A DNA stretch of 64,000 nucleotides from Vicinamibacterales bacterium (GTDB lineage Bacteria; Acidobacteriota; Vicinamibacteria; Vicinamibacterales; UBA8438). The translations under genes and the position numbers were made by a program. Shown one piece after another: positions 1 through 8,649 of this stretch. The stretch is from assembly GCA_937766455.1 (NCBI GenBank), contig CALLXD010000016.1, positions 62,001-126,000 on the forward strand. Direction: 5' to 3'. How positions within the stretch are numbered: the stretch's first letter is position 1; each line of letters opens with the position of its first letter. The notes below the pieces were generated by a model. That model saw nothing but the letters and a program-made list of their open reading frames with translations. It ran no database searches and was not told the origin of the DNA.

Positions 1-1
1 G

Positions 2-1192
2 GTTGAGCGACGCCTCGTGGCCGACGTGCCGCTGGGCGCGATGCTCAGCGGAGGGCTCGATTCGAGCGCCATCGTGGCCCTCATGCGGCGCGCCACGGGC
101 GCCGGCATACAAACGTTCTCCATCGGGTTCGATCAGCCCGAGTATGATGAGCGTCCGTTCGCCCGGTCGGTGGCCACCGCGTTCGACACCGAGCATCACG
201 AGCTGACCATCCGACCAGACGCCGCCGCGCTGCTCCCCCGGTTGGTCTACCACTACAACGAGCCGTTCGCTGATTCCTCGGCGTTGCCCACGTGGTACCT
301 GAGTGAAATGGCGCGGACTCGCGTTACGGTGGCGCTGAGTGGTGACGGCGGAGACGAGTCGTTCCTCGGATATGACCGGTATGCGGCGTCTCGGCTCGCG
401 GCCACGCTCGACCGCGTGCCGCGTCCGGTGCGTCAGCTGCTTGCGCGGGGTGCGGGCTGCCTGACCAGCAGGTCCGCCCGATCGACGACGACCCGGCTTC
501 GGCGGTTCATGGGGGGACTGGCGACCGATCCGGTCCGCCGATACGGCCGTTGGCTCAGCGTGATGCTCGACGAGCAGAAGTTGGAGCTCTATACGGGAGA
601 CTTCGCGCGCCGTTGGTGCGGCACCGACCCCAAGACGGGTGACGGGTCGCTGGGGCTCCTCCGACAGCAGTGGGCAGAATCTGACGCGACAAGTGCGGTC
701 GAGAAGCTGGTCTACACCGACATTGCGATGTATCTGCCGGACGATCTCCTGGTCAAGATGGACATCGCGTCGATGGCCCATTCGCTCGAGGTGCGCTCAC
801 CGTTTCTTGACCATCATGTGGTGGAGTTTGCCGCCAGTTTGCCAGTGTCGATGAAGCTGCGGGGGCGGACCGCCAAGTATTTGCTGAAGCGAGCGATGAG
901 GACGCGATTGCCGCCGGCCGTGCTGGAGCGGCCCAAGGCGGGGTTCGGTGTCCCAATCGACGAGTGGTTCCGGGGGAGCCTCGGAGACACGGCGCGCGAC
1001 CTCCTGCTGGGTAAGCGGGCCACCGAGCGCGGGTACTTCGAGACAAAGACGGTGCGTCGCTATCTTGACGACCACGCCAAGGGCCGGGCCCAACACCACG
1101 CTCGACTGTGGAGCCTGGTCATGCTCGAGCTGTGGCACCAGACGTTCATCGATCGCCGGGGCGAGATGATGACGGCGCTACCGGTGTCATGA
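2..1192 (+). CDS. asnB: Asparagine synthase (glutamine-hydrolysing), C-terminal part, 5' end outside window
   Basis: Only the synthetase half is visible; the reading frame is open to the left edge, so the glutaminase domain must lie upstream. The PP-loop SGGLDSS near the start binds ATP, and the downstream SGDGGDESFLGY block is the other conserved asparagine-synthase signature. The enzyme makes asparagine, or amidates a similar acid, using ATP and ammonia. Its stop overlaps the next glycosyltransferase start (ATGA), so it heads a surface-polysaccharide operon. AsnB-like proteins in such clusters often amidate sugars or peptides instead of free aspartate, so the true substrate is uncertain. 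Confidence 0.9.
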   Translation, partial: VERRLVADVPLGAMLSGGLDSSAIVALMRRATGAGIQTFSIGFDQPEYDERPFARSVATAFDTEHHELTIRPDAAALLPRLVYHYNEPFADSSALPTWYLSEMARTRVTVALSGDGGDESFLGYDRYAASRLAATLDRVPRPVRQLLARGAGCLTSRSARSTTTRLRRFMGGLATDPVRRYGRWLSVMLDEQKLELYTGDFARRWCGTDPKTGDGSLGLLRQQWAESDATSAVEKLVYTDIAMYLPDDLLVKMDIASMAHSLEVRSPFLDHHVVEFAASLPVSMKLRGRTAKYLLKRAMRTRLPPAVLERPKAGFGVPIDEWFRGSLGDTARDLLLGKRATERGYFETKTVRRYLDDHAKGRAQHHARLWSLVMLELWHQTFIDRRGEMMTALPVS

Positions 1193-2409
1193 GCGGGCAT
1201 GCGGACCATGCACGGGTGCCTGGTCAGATCCGGGTACTCCGGGTCATTGCTCGTCTCAATGTCGGCGGGCCGGCGCGCCACGTTGCGCTGCTTAACGCAG
1301 GTATGGACACAGACCGGCGGTTCCGGTCCTGGCTGGTCACCGGCACAGAGAATCCGAGCGAAGGCACCTTGCTGGATTACGCTCAGGCCCGCGGCGTTGA
1401 GCCGGTGGTCATTCCGGAAATTCGCGGTCAGGCCTCGTTGACCCCCCGCGATTTGATGGCGTTGACCAAGCTCACGGCGCTGACGCGCCGTCTCCGGCCC
1501 CACATTGTGCACACCCATACCGCAAAGGCTGGTTTTCTCGGTCGTCTGGCCGCACGAGCGGCGGGCGTGCCGGTCGTACTGCACACCTACCATGGGCATG
1601 TCTTGAGCGGCTACTACAGCCAGGCCAAGACGCGCGCGCTTCAGCTGATGGAGCGTGGGCTGGCGCATCTGTCGGACCAACTCATTGCCGTGAGCGACCG
1701 CGTGCGCGACGATCTGGTCCAGTTTGGCGTCGCCCCCGCCGAGCGTTTTCGCGTGGTGCCGCTCGGGCTCGACCTGGCTCCGCTCTTCGACGTGAGCGCC
1801 CAACGCGGCGTGTTGCGGCGAGAACTGGGCGTGTCTCTGGATGCTCCGCTGGTCGGCATCGTGGGGCGGCTGTTTCCAATCAAGAACCACGCGCTCTTTC
1901 TCGACGCGGCGGCTCGTCTACTTGCGGAGCAGCCCGACGCCCGGTTTGTCATCGTTGGCGACGGCGCACTACGGGATGAGCTAGAGGCGCGAGCCGAGCA
2001 CCCGGACCTTGCCGGCCGTGTCTACTTCACGGGGTGGCGGCATGACCTGGCCACGGTCTACGCCGACCTGGACGTATTGGCCGTGTCATCTCGCAATGAG
2101 GGGACACCCGTGTCAGCCATCGAGGCGATGGCCGCGGGGTGCGCAGTCGTTGCCACTCGAGTCGGGGGTCTGCCAGACCTCATCGCCGATGGCCGTACCG
2201 GTACCCTGGTGCCGGCCGACGATCCGGCCGCGCTGTCCTCCGCGATTGGTCAGACGCTGAGGGATCCTCTCGGAACAAGGACGATATGTGCCGCGGCCCG
2301 GGCCGACGTTGAGCATCGCTTCATGGCCACACGGCTTGTGGACGACATGAAGGCCCTGTATCTTCACCTGCTGGCCGCCAAAGGGGTGGCCTGGGGGGAG
2401 GACACGTGA
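1189..2409 (+). CDS. GT4-family glycosyltransferase
   Basis: A 406-residue GT-B fold glycosyltransferase. I chose the ATG that overlaps the asnB stop; the longer ORF adds 27 residues without similarity. The N-domain has the acceptor-side HTHTAKAGFLGRLA motif. The C-domain begins near GRLFPIKNH and carries the nucleotide-sugar E-x7-E motif (EGTPVSAIE followed by AMAAG). There is no signal peptide, so it probably acts at the cytoplasmic face of the membrane, adding a sugar from a nucleotide donor to a lipid-linked glycan. The stop overlaps the next start (GTGA), indicating translational coupling. The sugar specificity cannot be read from sequence. Confidence 0.88.
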   Translation: MSGHADHARVPGQIRVLRVIARLNVGGPARHVALLNAGMDTDRRFRSWLVTGTENPSEGTLLDYAQARGVEPVVIPEIRGQASLTPRDLMALTKLTALTRRLRPHIVHTHTAKAGFLGRLAARAAGVPVVLHTYHGHVLSGYYSQAKTRALQLMERGLAHLSDQLIAVSDRVRDDLVQFGVAPAERFRVVPLGLDLAPLFDVSAQRGVLRRELGVSLDAPLVGIVGRLFPIKNHALFLDAAARLLAEQPDARFVIVGDGALRDELEARAEHPDLAGRVYFTGWRHDLATVYADLDVLAVSSRNEGTPVSAIEAMAAGCAVVATRVGGLPDLIADGRTGTLVPADDPAALSSAIGQTLRDPLGTRTICAAARADVEHRFMATRLVDDMKALYLHLLAAKGVAWGEDT

Positions 2410-3503
2410 CGTCTGGTGGGTTCCTTGGTGTGTTGGGATCGGCGCGCGCCGGCCTGTTGCGTCTGCTGGGCCTGGCATCGCGACGGGATATCCTGGCGAC
2501 GCAGCAACGGCTTGACGCGCTGCTTCGTGAGCATCGGCGCGCGACGGACACGGCCAAGACGTTGAAGACGCTCGCTCGGGACGTCACGGATGTGGCGGGT
2601 CGCCTGGAGCAGGTGCAGATTCAACTCGGCAGTCAGACGCGCGGTATTGACGGCCGGCTCCGCCACGTCGAGCGCAATGTGCAGTCGCTGGTTCGACACG
2701 AGTATCTCGACCAGGCGGCCTTGCCGTTTCCGCACAACGTCCTGTCGCAGCGGTTTCACGAGTGGTCACAGAACGAGGAGGACGGGATCACGCTGGCATT
2801 GATCCGGCTGGTGGGCGAGACCAATCGCCGCTTTGTCGAGATCGGCGCGGGGACCAACGGAGGGAACTCCGGGTTTCTCGCCACGAGCTGTGGCTGGACC
2901 GGGTTGATGGTCGATGGCAGTCCCGCCCGGGCAAAGAAGCTCGTCAGGCGCTTTGGCCAGTTCGGGGTGCGAGCCCTGGGGTCCTGGATCACCGTTGAGA
3001 ACGTCAACCAGCTCGTGACGGAGAGCGGCTTGTCCGGTGAGATCGATCTGCTGAGCCTGGATATCGATGGCAACGACTTCTGGGTGTGGCGTCAACTTGA
3101 TGCCTGTTCGCCTCGCATCGTCATTCTGGAATTCAATCCCGCGTTCGGTCCAGAGCGCGCCGTGACGGTGCAGTACGACGAGGCGTTCGATCGGGCGAAC
3201 TTCAAAGCGGTTACCCCTATGTTCTATGGGGCGTCGCTGACGGCATTTGAGCGGCTGGGCCGAGAGAAGGGATATCGGTTGGTGCTGGTCGAGCCGCGCG
3301 GTATCAACGCGTACTTCTTGCGTGACGACGTCGGCGCAGGTATTCCGGCGGTGTCCGCCGCCCGCGTGCATCCGGACCCCTCCATGGACGCCCAGCCGCT
3401 CTTCGCTCGGATCGCCGACGCGCAACTACCTCTGGTTGACCTCGATAGTCCCGGAGAACCCGAAGCCAGCGCCCCGAAGCGTTCGCGTGAGGACCAGCCG
3501 TAG
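2406..3503 (+). CDS. FkbM-type SAM-dependent methyltransferase-like protein with N-terminal coiled coil
   Basis: A 365-residue protein with a GTG start overlapping the upstream stop. Residues about 35-105 are rich in heptad-like Leu, Arg and Glu and look like a coiled coil. The catalytic part begins near residue 140 with VEIGAGTNGGNSGF (SAM-binding glycine loop) and continues with LSLDIDGNDFWVW and ILEFNPAFGPE, an arrangement typical of FkbM-like methyltransferases. The context suggests methylation of a surface sugar. The C-terminal 40 residues are low complexity. The general class is fairly clear; the substrate is unknown. Confidence 0.65.
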   Translation: MTSGGFLGVLGSARAGLLRLLGLASRRDILATQQRLDALLREHRRATDTAKTLKTLARDVTDVAGRLEQVQIQLGSQTRGIDGRLRHVERNVQSLVRHEYLDQAALPFPHNVLSQRFHEWSQNEEDGITLALIRLVGETNRRFVEIGAGTNGGNSGFLATSCGWTGLMVDGSPARAKKLVRRFGQFGVRALGSWITVENVNQLVTESGLSGEIDLLSLDIDGNDFWVWRQLDACSPRIVILEFNPAFGPERAVTVQYDEAFDRANFKAVTPMFYGASLTAFERLGREKGYRLVLVEPRGINAYFLRDDVGAGIPAVSAARVHPDPSMDAQPLFARIADAQLPLVDLDSPGEPEASAPKRSREDQP

Positions 3504-3509
3504 TCGAGT

Positions 3510-4589
3510 GTGAGCATGGAAGGGATTCTTGTGTCGGATCTGCTGGCGTTCTCAGCGGCGTTCGTTGCCGCGTCGACGTTGACGCCGGCCGCCCGTGACC
3601 TCGCATTCAAAGTCGGGCTCCTGGATCACCCGGGACCACGGAAGGTTCACGGCGCCCCGATGCCGCTGCTGGGAGGCCTCGCGGTGTATCTGGCCACGGT
3701 GTTCGCCATTGCGGTCTTCGTTCAGGACGCAGAGTGGTCACAGATGCTTGGGATTTTCGTCGCCTCGACAGTGGCGCTCGTGGTGGGCACCCTTGACGAT
3801 CGCGGCATGTTGCATCATCAAGTGAAGCTCATGATGGCTATGCCGTTCGCGGCGGTGATCCTCATCGCCACGGACATGCATAGCGAAGTGTTCCATTGCA
3901 TCACCGCCGTCCCGGTGTTCGGTTTCCCCGGTGCCTGGCTCGATTTCGCGTTGTCGTTCGTCTGGTTCGTCGGCATCATCGCCGCGTTCAGCATTCTCGA
4001 CCACATGGATGGCCTATGCGCCGGGGTGGCCGCGATCGTGGCCGCGTTCAGCGTGTCGTTCGCGGCGGTCGGGGGCCAACTGTTGGTGGGCACGCTGGCG
4101 GCCGCCATCTTGGGCGCTTCGCTCGGTTTCCTCCGCTTCAATGCCAAGCCGGCGCGTATCTTCCTTGGTGACGGTGGAGCGATGCTGCTCGGGCTCGTCT
4201 CCGCCACGCTGGGCATCAAGCTACGTTTTTCAGAGCTGGCTCCGACCGTCAGTTGGATGCTCCCGGTGCTCATTCTCGCCGTGCCTATTTTTGATACGAC
4301 GCTTGTCACCGTGTCGCGCATTCGACGAGGCCTGGTACCGTTCGCTTCACCTGGGAAGGATCACACGGCACATCGGCTCGTCGCCCTCGGACTCAGCCAC
4401 CGCCAGGCCGTCACGGCGATGTATGGGGTTGGGATAGCAGGTGGACTGCTGGCGTGGCTCGTCGCCCTCGTCGGTCCGGCCGCCGGACTCCCGGTTTGCA
4501 CGGGGGTCGGCCTGGCTGGACTGTGTGCGATTGTGTGGCTCGAGCGGGCGCCCTTTGAGCGGCAGGGGGCCGCACCTACAAACGTATGA
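3510..4589 (+). CDS. WecA/MraY-family polyprenyl-phosphate sugar-1-phosphate transferase
   Basis: A 359-residue polytopic membrane protein with about ten hydrophobic segments. Family marks appear in order: PRKVHGAPMPLLGG near residue 45, the LDD pair after helix 3, the DHMDGLCAG loop, FLGDGGAMLLG, and the cytoplasmic SPGKDHTAHRL loop. The family transfers a sugar-1-phosphate from a UDP-sugar to undecaprenyl phosphate, the first membrane step of O-antigen or exopolysaccharide synthesis. The usual Asn of the N-x-x-D-G loop is Ser here, and the following Gly is His, so this is a variant loop. The stop overlaps the next gene (ATGA). Confidence 0.85.
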   Translation: MSMEGILVSDLLAFSAAFVAASTLTPAARDLAFKVGLLDHPGPRKVHGAPMPLLGGLAVYLATVFAIAVFVQDAEWSQMLGIFVASTVALVVGTLDDRGMLHHQVKLMMAMPFAAVILIATDMHSEVFHCITAVPVFGFPGAWLDFALSFVWFVGIIAAFSILDHMDGLCAGVAAIVAAFSVSFAAVGGQLLVGTLAAAILGASLGFLRFNAKPARIFLGDGGAMLLGLVSATLGIKLRFSELAPTVSWMLPVLILAVPIFDTTLVTVSRIRRGLVPFASPGKDHTAHRLVALGLSHRQAVTAMYGVGIAGGLLAWLVALVGPAAGLPVCTGVGLAGLCAIVWLERAPFERQGAAPTNV

Positions 4590-5746
4590 CGCAGCGCCAC
4601 GACTCCGCACCGATCACGATCGTCGGCGGTTCGGCCACCGGGCTATTCGCGGCCGAGCGGCTGGCCCGGGCGGGCCGGCCGGTCACGTTGCTGGAGAGCG
4701 CCGATGATTGGTCCCCCGAGCCACGGACCCTGATCGTCACGCGCCGCATGCGTGATCTGCTGGGCGAGGTGGGCGACCGCTCGGTTGTCAACGCGATCAG
4801 CCGCTTCGAGCTGGTGACCGCCGGGCGGACCGCCTCCGTTGCGTTGTCGGAGCCCGACCTGATCATCGAGCGCGCGGTGCTCGTTCCTGGGCTCGCCGAA
4901 CTCGCGGTGGCGGCCGGTGTGGACCTGTGTATGGGGAGCCGCGTGTCCGGTCTCACCGCCACCGACGAGGGTGTCACGCTGGAGGTCGGCCGTCGGGGAG
5001 CGACTGAGGAACGAAAAGCCACCACGGTGGTCGGCGCGGACGGCAGCTTTAGTCGCGTGGCCCGTGCGGCCGGTTGGCCTCCCTTGACGACGGTCCCCCT
5101 CGTACAGGCCATCGTCAAGCTGCCGTCGGACTTGGCGCCCGATACCGCGCGGGTCTGGTTCCAACCGGACGATACGCCCTACTTCTACTGGCTCATTCCC
5201 GAGTCCCCTGAACGAGGCGCGCTCGGTCTCATTGGCGAAGATGGCCCTGAGACGCGCCGTTGTCTGGAACGGTTTCTTGAGCAACAGGGCCTGGAGCCGC
5301 TGGAGTTTCAAGCGGCGCGCATTCCCTGTTACACCCAGTGGGTACCGCCCCACCGCCGCATGGGCGGCGCGGACATCTACTTGGTGGGTGACGCCGCTGC
5401 GCATGTCAAGGTCACCACCGTGGGCGGAATCGTCACGGGCTTTCGTGGGGCGCTCGGGGTCGCTGACACCATTCTCCACGGTCGCACCAGTGCCGCACTG
5501 CCTCGCCTGAAGCGAGAGCTCGATTGGCACCGACTGCTGCGTCGGTCGCTGGACCGCTTCAGCGAACAGGACTACGAACTCCTGCTTGACGTGTTGAGTC
5601 CCGGCGCCAAGGGCGTGCTGGGCACCCTGACTCGCGATGAGCCCGCCAGCATCATGCTCCGTCTCTGTCTCGCCCAACCCCGCCTGATCGTGCTCGGCCT
5701 ACGCACCCTGCTGTTCGCCTCTCCCCGTTCGCCACTCGCCTCCTAG
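4586..5746 (+). CDS. FAD-dependent oxidoreductase, geranylgeranyl-reductase-like
   Basis: A 386-residue flavoprotein. The Rossmann dinucleotide motif at the N-terminus is a variant (VGGSATGLFAAERLARAG, then an acidic residue ending strand 2). The second FAD motif, LVGDAAAHVKVTTVGGI, lies near residue 268. Related enzymes reduce isoprenoid chains or hydroxylate small aromatics. Placement directly behind a polyprenyl-phosphate transferase, with overlapping stop and start, makes reduction of a polyprenyl carrier an attractive guess, but this is inference only. No transmembrane segment is evident. Confidence 0.75.
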   Translation: MTQRHDSAPITIVGGSATGLFAAERLARAGRPVTLLESADDWSPEPRTLIVTRRMRDLLGEVGDRSVVNAISRFELVTAGRTASVALSEPDLIIERAVLVPGLAELAVAAGVDLCMGSRVSGLTATDEGVTLEVGRRGATEERKATTVVGADGSFSRVARAAGWPPLTTVPLVQAIVKLPSDLAPDTARVWFQPDDTPYFYWLIPESPERGALGLIGEDGPETRRCLERFLEQQGLEPLEFQAARIPCYTQWVPPHRRMGGADIYLVGDAAAHVKVTTVGGIVTGFRGALGVADTILHGRTSAALPRLKRELDWHRLLRRSLDRFSEQDYELLLDVLSPGAKGVLGTLTRDEPASIMLRLCLAQPRLIVLGLRTLLFASPRSPLAS

Positions 5747-5894
5747 GTTGCTGGACGGCTGCTACATCGTCGTCCGGGACATTGATCTGTCGAACAACCG
5801 TGGCCTCCCGCCGCGCCGCGTCTGCTGGCGTCGGTTCTTCGCCGCCCACGGACGTCCCCTCTCGCCACGTGATTGACGCGACCGCGCGGTGACG

Positions 5895-5912
5895 GCCCGC
5901 GGCAAGCCGGGC
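5895..5912. terminator. Possible weak terminator hairpin between convergent genes
   Basis: GCCCG and CGGGC arms enclose an eight-base loop where the plus-strand polysaccharide operon and the minus-strand methyltransferase converge. It touches the methyltransferase stop codon. No T-run follows on either strand, so a role in termination is only suggested by position. Confidence 0.2.
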
Positions 5913-7303
5913 TAGAGCTTCTGACCGGTGACCGCGTAGTCGAGGAAGGTGAAGAGCAGCGTGTTGATCTTGTCGACGTTCAGGTTGAAGGTCTTGACCA
6001 GTGCTGTGACGTCGTCGGAAGCCGCTGTGGTCAACTCGACCCGCTTGAGTTTGGCCTCTTCGTCGGCGGGCGAGCTGAACTGCACATCGAGGCGCTGAAA
6101 CCCGCTGGCTTCCAGTAGAAAGCGAAGGGTGTCGGGTGGAATCGGGCGTTCGTGGGTGATGTCTCTCAGGTAGGGCCCGAAGAACGCGGACCAGGAATCG
6201 ACGTTCAGGGTTTCCAGGATGATCGTCGAGTCGGGACGCAGTTTGTGGTACGCCACTTCGAGGAACCGTAGCAGGTAATCTGACGTAAAGTGCTCAACGA
6301 CCTGGGTAGCAATGATGCCGCCCAGGGAGGCGTCAGGCAGAGAGAGCAGGTACCCGACCGCGTCGCCTTCGGCGACGTCGAGACCCCGATCGCGGCAGAC
6401 GGCCACCATCTCCAGATTGGCGTCCAGTCCCCGCGCGCTGATCCCACGGTCGCGGAGCATGCCAAGAAATTCACCTCGTCCACATCCGATGTCCAGCACG
6501 TCAGCGGCGCCCGTGAACCGCTCGCAGTAGCCTTCGAGGCGGCTGGCGATATCCGCCTCGCTGCCCCGGAATGCCTGCTCGAAACCGACGTACTTGTACG
6601 CATCCAGAGCATTGGAACCGGAGGCCGGGCGGGCCCGCGTTGTCAGGGGCGCGCTGGTCGGAATGGCTGCGGCGTCCGCGGCCAATGCGTTGGCACCGCC
6701 GGCTGAGGGTTCCGTGATCAACCGCTCCAGCTCGCGTTTCATCGCAACCTGTCGTTGCTGAACCAGCCCCACTGTGCGTTCGAGCAGACGGACCGGATTC
6801 TCGTTCACCCGCCGAATGAGACCGGTGACTTCGCGATCCTTGGTGTCGACGTACGGGGTGATTTGCTGCGCCCAGACGACCAGGGCGGATTGAAAGGTGC
6901 GAAGCGCGTCGCACTCGTCGCGCAGCAACGTCACCGTGGCGCTGAGCGACTGGGCCGCCTGGCGCTCGGTTTCGGCGGCGGCTGTCAGTTGGTTGATGAG
7001 TGTCCGATTGATCTTGTCCTGCCGGGTCACGACCGGTCCGAGGATGGACCAAACCAGACGCCGTGCCCAGCCGGATATGCCTCCGCCGTCGGCTGGTTGG
7101 GCGGGCACGTCCGAGAGCAAGCCGGCCGCAGCATCCAACTCCGTGGTGCCAAGCACGGGAGGAGCCGGCGGCACCTCGGGCAGTGCCTGAATCGCGCGGT
7201 CGAGGGCTGTCAGCGCGTTGTTGTAGAGCTGATCTGCCGTTTTGCGCTCGCGGGTGAGCCGACTCAGATCGGTGGCGCTGAGGGTGCGATCGGGGTCGGT
7301 CAT
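5912..7303 (-). CDS. Class I SAM-dependent methyltransferase with long N-terminal coiled coil
   Basis: A 463-residue protein. Residues 1 to about 220 are a charged, largely helical region with probable coiled coil. The methyltransferase domain starts with VLDIGCGRGEFLGML (motif I), followed by the acidic LDANLEMV, a post-I QVVEHFTSDY segment and ILETLNVDSW. This arrangement matches methyltransferases in O-antigen and capsule clusters that cap or modify glycan chains, where a coiled coil can act as a molecular ruler. It lies 26 bases behind thiG on the same strand, probably by chance, while the polysaccharide genes converge on it. The exact substrate is unknown. Confidence 0.75.
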   Translation of the reverse strand: MTDPDRTLSATDLSRLTRERKTADQLYNNALTALDRAIQALPEVPPAPPVLGTTELDAAAGLLSDVPAQPADGGGISGWARRLVWSILGPVVTRQDKINRTLINQLTAAAETERQAAQSLSATVTLLRDECDALRTFQSALVVWAQQITPYVDTKDREVTGLIRRVNENPVRLLERTVGLVQQRQVAMKRELERLITEPSAGGANALAADAAAIPTSAPLTTRARPASGSNALDAYKYVGFEQAFRGSEADIASRLEGYCERFTGAADVLDIGCGRGEFLGMLRDRGISARGLDANLEMVAVCRDRGLDVAEGDAVGYLLSLPDASLGGIIATQVVEHFTSDYLLRFLEVAYHKLRPDSTIILETLNVDSWSAFFGPYLRDITHERPIPPDTLRFLLEASGFQRLDVQFSSPADEEAKLKRVELTTAASDDVTALVKTFNLNVDKINTLLFTFLDYAVTGQKL

Positions 7304-7329
7304 CGTGTATTCCGGACGTCCTGTTAGGG

Positions 7330-8133
7330 TCAGGAACCCGTGACCAGCCCATCCGGTGGGCTGCTGGCGGTGGCATAACGCTTCCGCGGCATCCGACCGG
7401 CGAGATAGGCTTGCCGACCGGCCACGACGCCGAGCTTCATCGCTTCGGCCATAGCCACCGGGTCTTGCGCGGCCGCGATGGCGGTATTCATCAGGACCCC
7501 GTCGACACCGAGCTCCATGGCGACCGCCGCATCCGATGCGGTGCCAACGCCGGCGTCCACGATGACCGGGACCCCGGCGAATTCCTTGATGATCTGAATG
7601 TTGTTCCGATTCTGAATGCCGAGCCCAGAGCCAATCGGCGCGCCGAGTGGCATGACCGCGGCCGCGCCCGCCTCCTCGAGCTGGCGGCAGATCACCGGGT
7701 CGTCAGTCGTGTAGGGCAGGACCACAAAGCCCTCCTTGACGAGCACCCGTGTCGCTTCGAGCAGCGCTGCGTTGTCAGGGAACAGCGTGCGCTCGTCGCC
7801 GATGACCTCAAGCTTGACCCACTCAGACAGACCTACCTCACGCCCGAGGCGGGCCGTGCGGATGGCGTCGTCCGCGGTATAACAGCCAGCCGTGTTGGGT
7901 AGCAGCGCGTAGCGCGTCGTGTCGATGTAGTCGAGCAACGATTCCTTACTGCGGTCGGTCAGGTTGACCCGTCGTACGGCCACGGTGACCATGTCAGCCC
8001 CCGACGCGGTATGGGCCTGCCGCATGATCTCGTTCGTCGCGTACTTTCCGGTACCGACGATGAGCCGTGACGAGAATGTCCTGCCGGCGATGATGAGCGC
8101 GTCGCTATCCATGTCGGGTCGTGTGTGTGTCAC
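7330..8133 (-). CDS. thiG: Thiazole synthase
   Basis: A 267-residue TIM-barrel enzyme that builds the thiazole phosphate of thiamine from deoxyxylulose phosphate, dehydroglycine and ThiS-thiocarboxylate. The Schiff-base lysine is in [10 protein letters not shown]. The [11 protein letters not shown] and [11 protein letters not shown] loops hold the phosphate. The ORF opens with GTG; an ATG seven codons in (8112) fits the family start better, and neither has a good Shine-Dalgarno sequence. The gene follows thiS by 34 bases. Other thiamine genes are not in the window. Confidence 0.95.
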   Translation of the reverse strand: MTHTRPDMDSDALIIAGRTFSSRLIVGTGKYATNEIMRQAHTASGADMVTVAVRRVNLTDRSKESLLDYIDTTRYALLPNTAGCYTADDAIRTARLGREVGLSEWVKLEVIGDERTLFPDNAALLEATRVLVKEGFVVLPYTTDDPVICRQLEEAGAAAVMPLGAPIGSGLGIQNRNNIQIIKEFAGVPVIVDAGVGTASDAAVAMELGVDGVLMNTAIAAAQDPVAMAEAMKLGVVAGRQAYLAGRMPRKRYATASSPPDGLVTGS

Positions 8134-8167
8134 CGATGTGTCACCGCGTGATGAGGACTGGTTCAGG

Positions 8168-8368
8168 CTAGCCGCCGCCGACGAAATTTACGATTTCGAC
8201 CTGGTCGCCCGACTGCACAACGGTCGAATTGAAGCCGTCGCGCTTCACGATAGTGAGATTGTGTTCGACGGCCACGCCGCGGGGGTCGATGTCGAGCGTC
8301 GCCAGCAAATCGTCGATGGTCAACGGCTCGGCGAGCTCGTACGGGTCGCCGTTCAAGGTGATTCGCAA
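8168..8368 (-). CDS. thiS: Sulfur carrier protein ThiS
   Basis: A 66-residue ubiquitin-fold carrier ending in GGG, whose terminal glycine is adenylated and thiocarboxylated to donate sulfur to ThiG. It begins MRITLNGDP from a TTG codon, with AGGA nine bases upstream supporting this rare start. Length and the N-terminal strand match the family. It is the first gene of a short minus-strand operon thiS-thiG. No TPP riboswitch consensus was found in the 280 bases upstream. Confidence 0.9.
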   Translation of the reverse strand: MRITLNGDPYELAEPLTIDDLLATLDIDPRGVAVEHNLTIVKRDGFNSTVVQSGDQVEIVNFVGGG

Positions 8369-8498
8369 CGCTACCGTCCTGGCTCGTCGTGTGACCGAAG
8401 CCTGTCAGCAGCCTATCGTGTCGGCGATCTTGAAGTCAAGGGTAAGCGATTGCTCAAACAGGAGTTACGAGGATCATGCGGCGGTTCGACGGCTCATA

Positions 8499-8526
8499 TT
8501 GACTTGCAGCGAGCGCCTCCTATACG
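8499..8526 (+). promoter_or_regulatory. Candidate sigma-70 promoter for the nqr operon
   Basis: TTGACT (-35) and TATACG (-10) are separated by 16 bases in the 281-base gap between the divergent thiS and nqrA. It faces nqrA and would give a leader of roughly 115 bases that contains the T-run hairpin and the Rex palindrome. Prediction by eye only. Confidence 0.5.
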
Positions 8527-8562
8527 ATGCCTGTTACACTGGTCGCTTGGTACGAGTGTGAG

Positions 8563-8589
8563 CCGCTAGCGCAGGCGGTGATTTTTTTT
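8563..8589 (+). terminator. Possible attenuator: short GC hairpin followed by eight T
   Basis: CCGC and GCGG arms with an eight-base loop are followed by GA and an uninterrupted run of eight T. The shape is that of a weak intrinsic terminator lying between the candidate promoter and nqrA, so it could attenuate the nqr transcript. The stem is only four clean pairs, so confidence is low. Confidence 0.25.
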
Positions 8590-8593
8590 GACT

Positions 8594-8619
8594 TAGCTTG
8601 AGAAATTTTTCACAAGCTA
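8594..8619. promoter_or_regulatory. Rex-type redox operator upstream of nqrA
   Basis: A 26-base palindrome with one mismatched pair. Its core TTGAGAAATTTTTCACAA (8598-8615) matches the published Rex operator TTGTGAA-N4-TTCACAA at all but one base. Rex is a repressor that senses the NADH/NAD+ ratio and often controls respiratory NADH dehydrogenases. The site lies 31 bases before the nqrA start, in a leader where a bound repressor could block transcription. No rex gene is present in this window. Confidence 0.65.
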
Positions 8620-8649
8620 GGAGCGTGCCAGGTTACTGCCACCAATCAC

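Noticed and set aside
1060-1890. 276-residue minus-strand ORF across asnB and the glycosyltransferase
   Set aside because: It is a shadow of two well-supported plus-strand genes, with an Arg/His-rich, family-less translation.
8369-8649. TPP riboswitch upstream of thiS
   Set aside because: I looked on the minus strand for the CTGAGA and ACCTGATCTGG-like cores and found neither.
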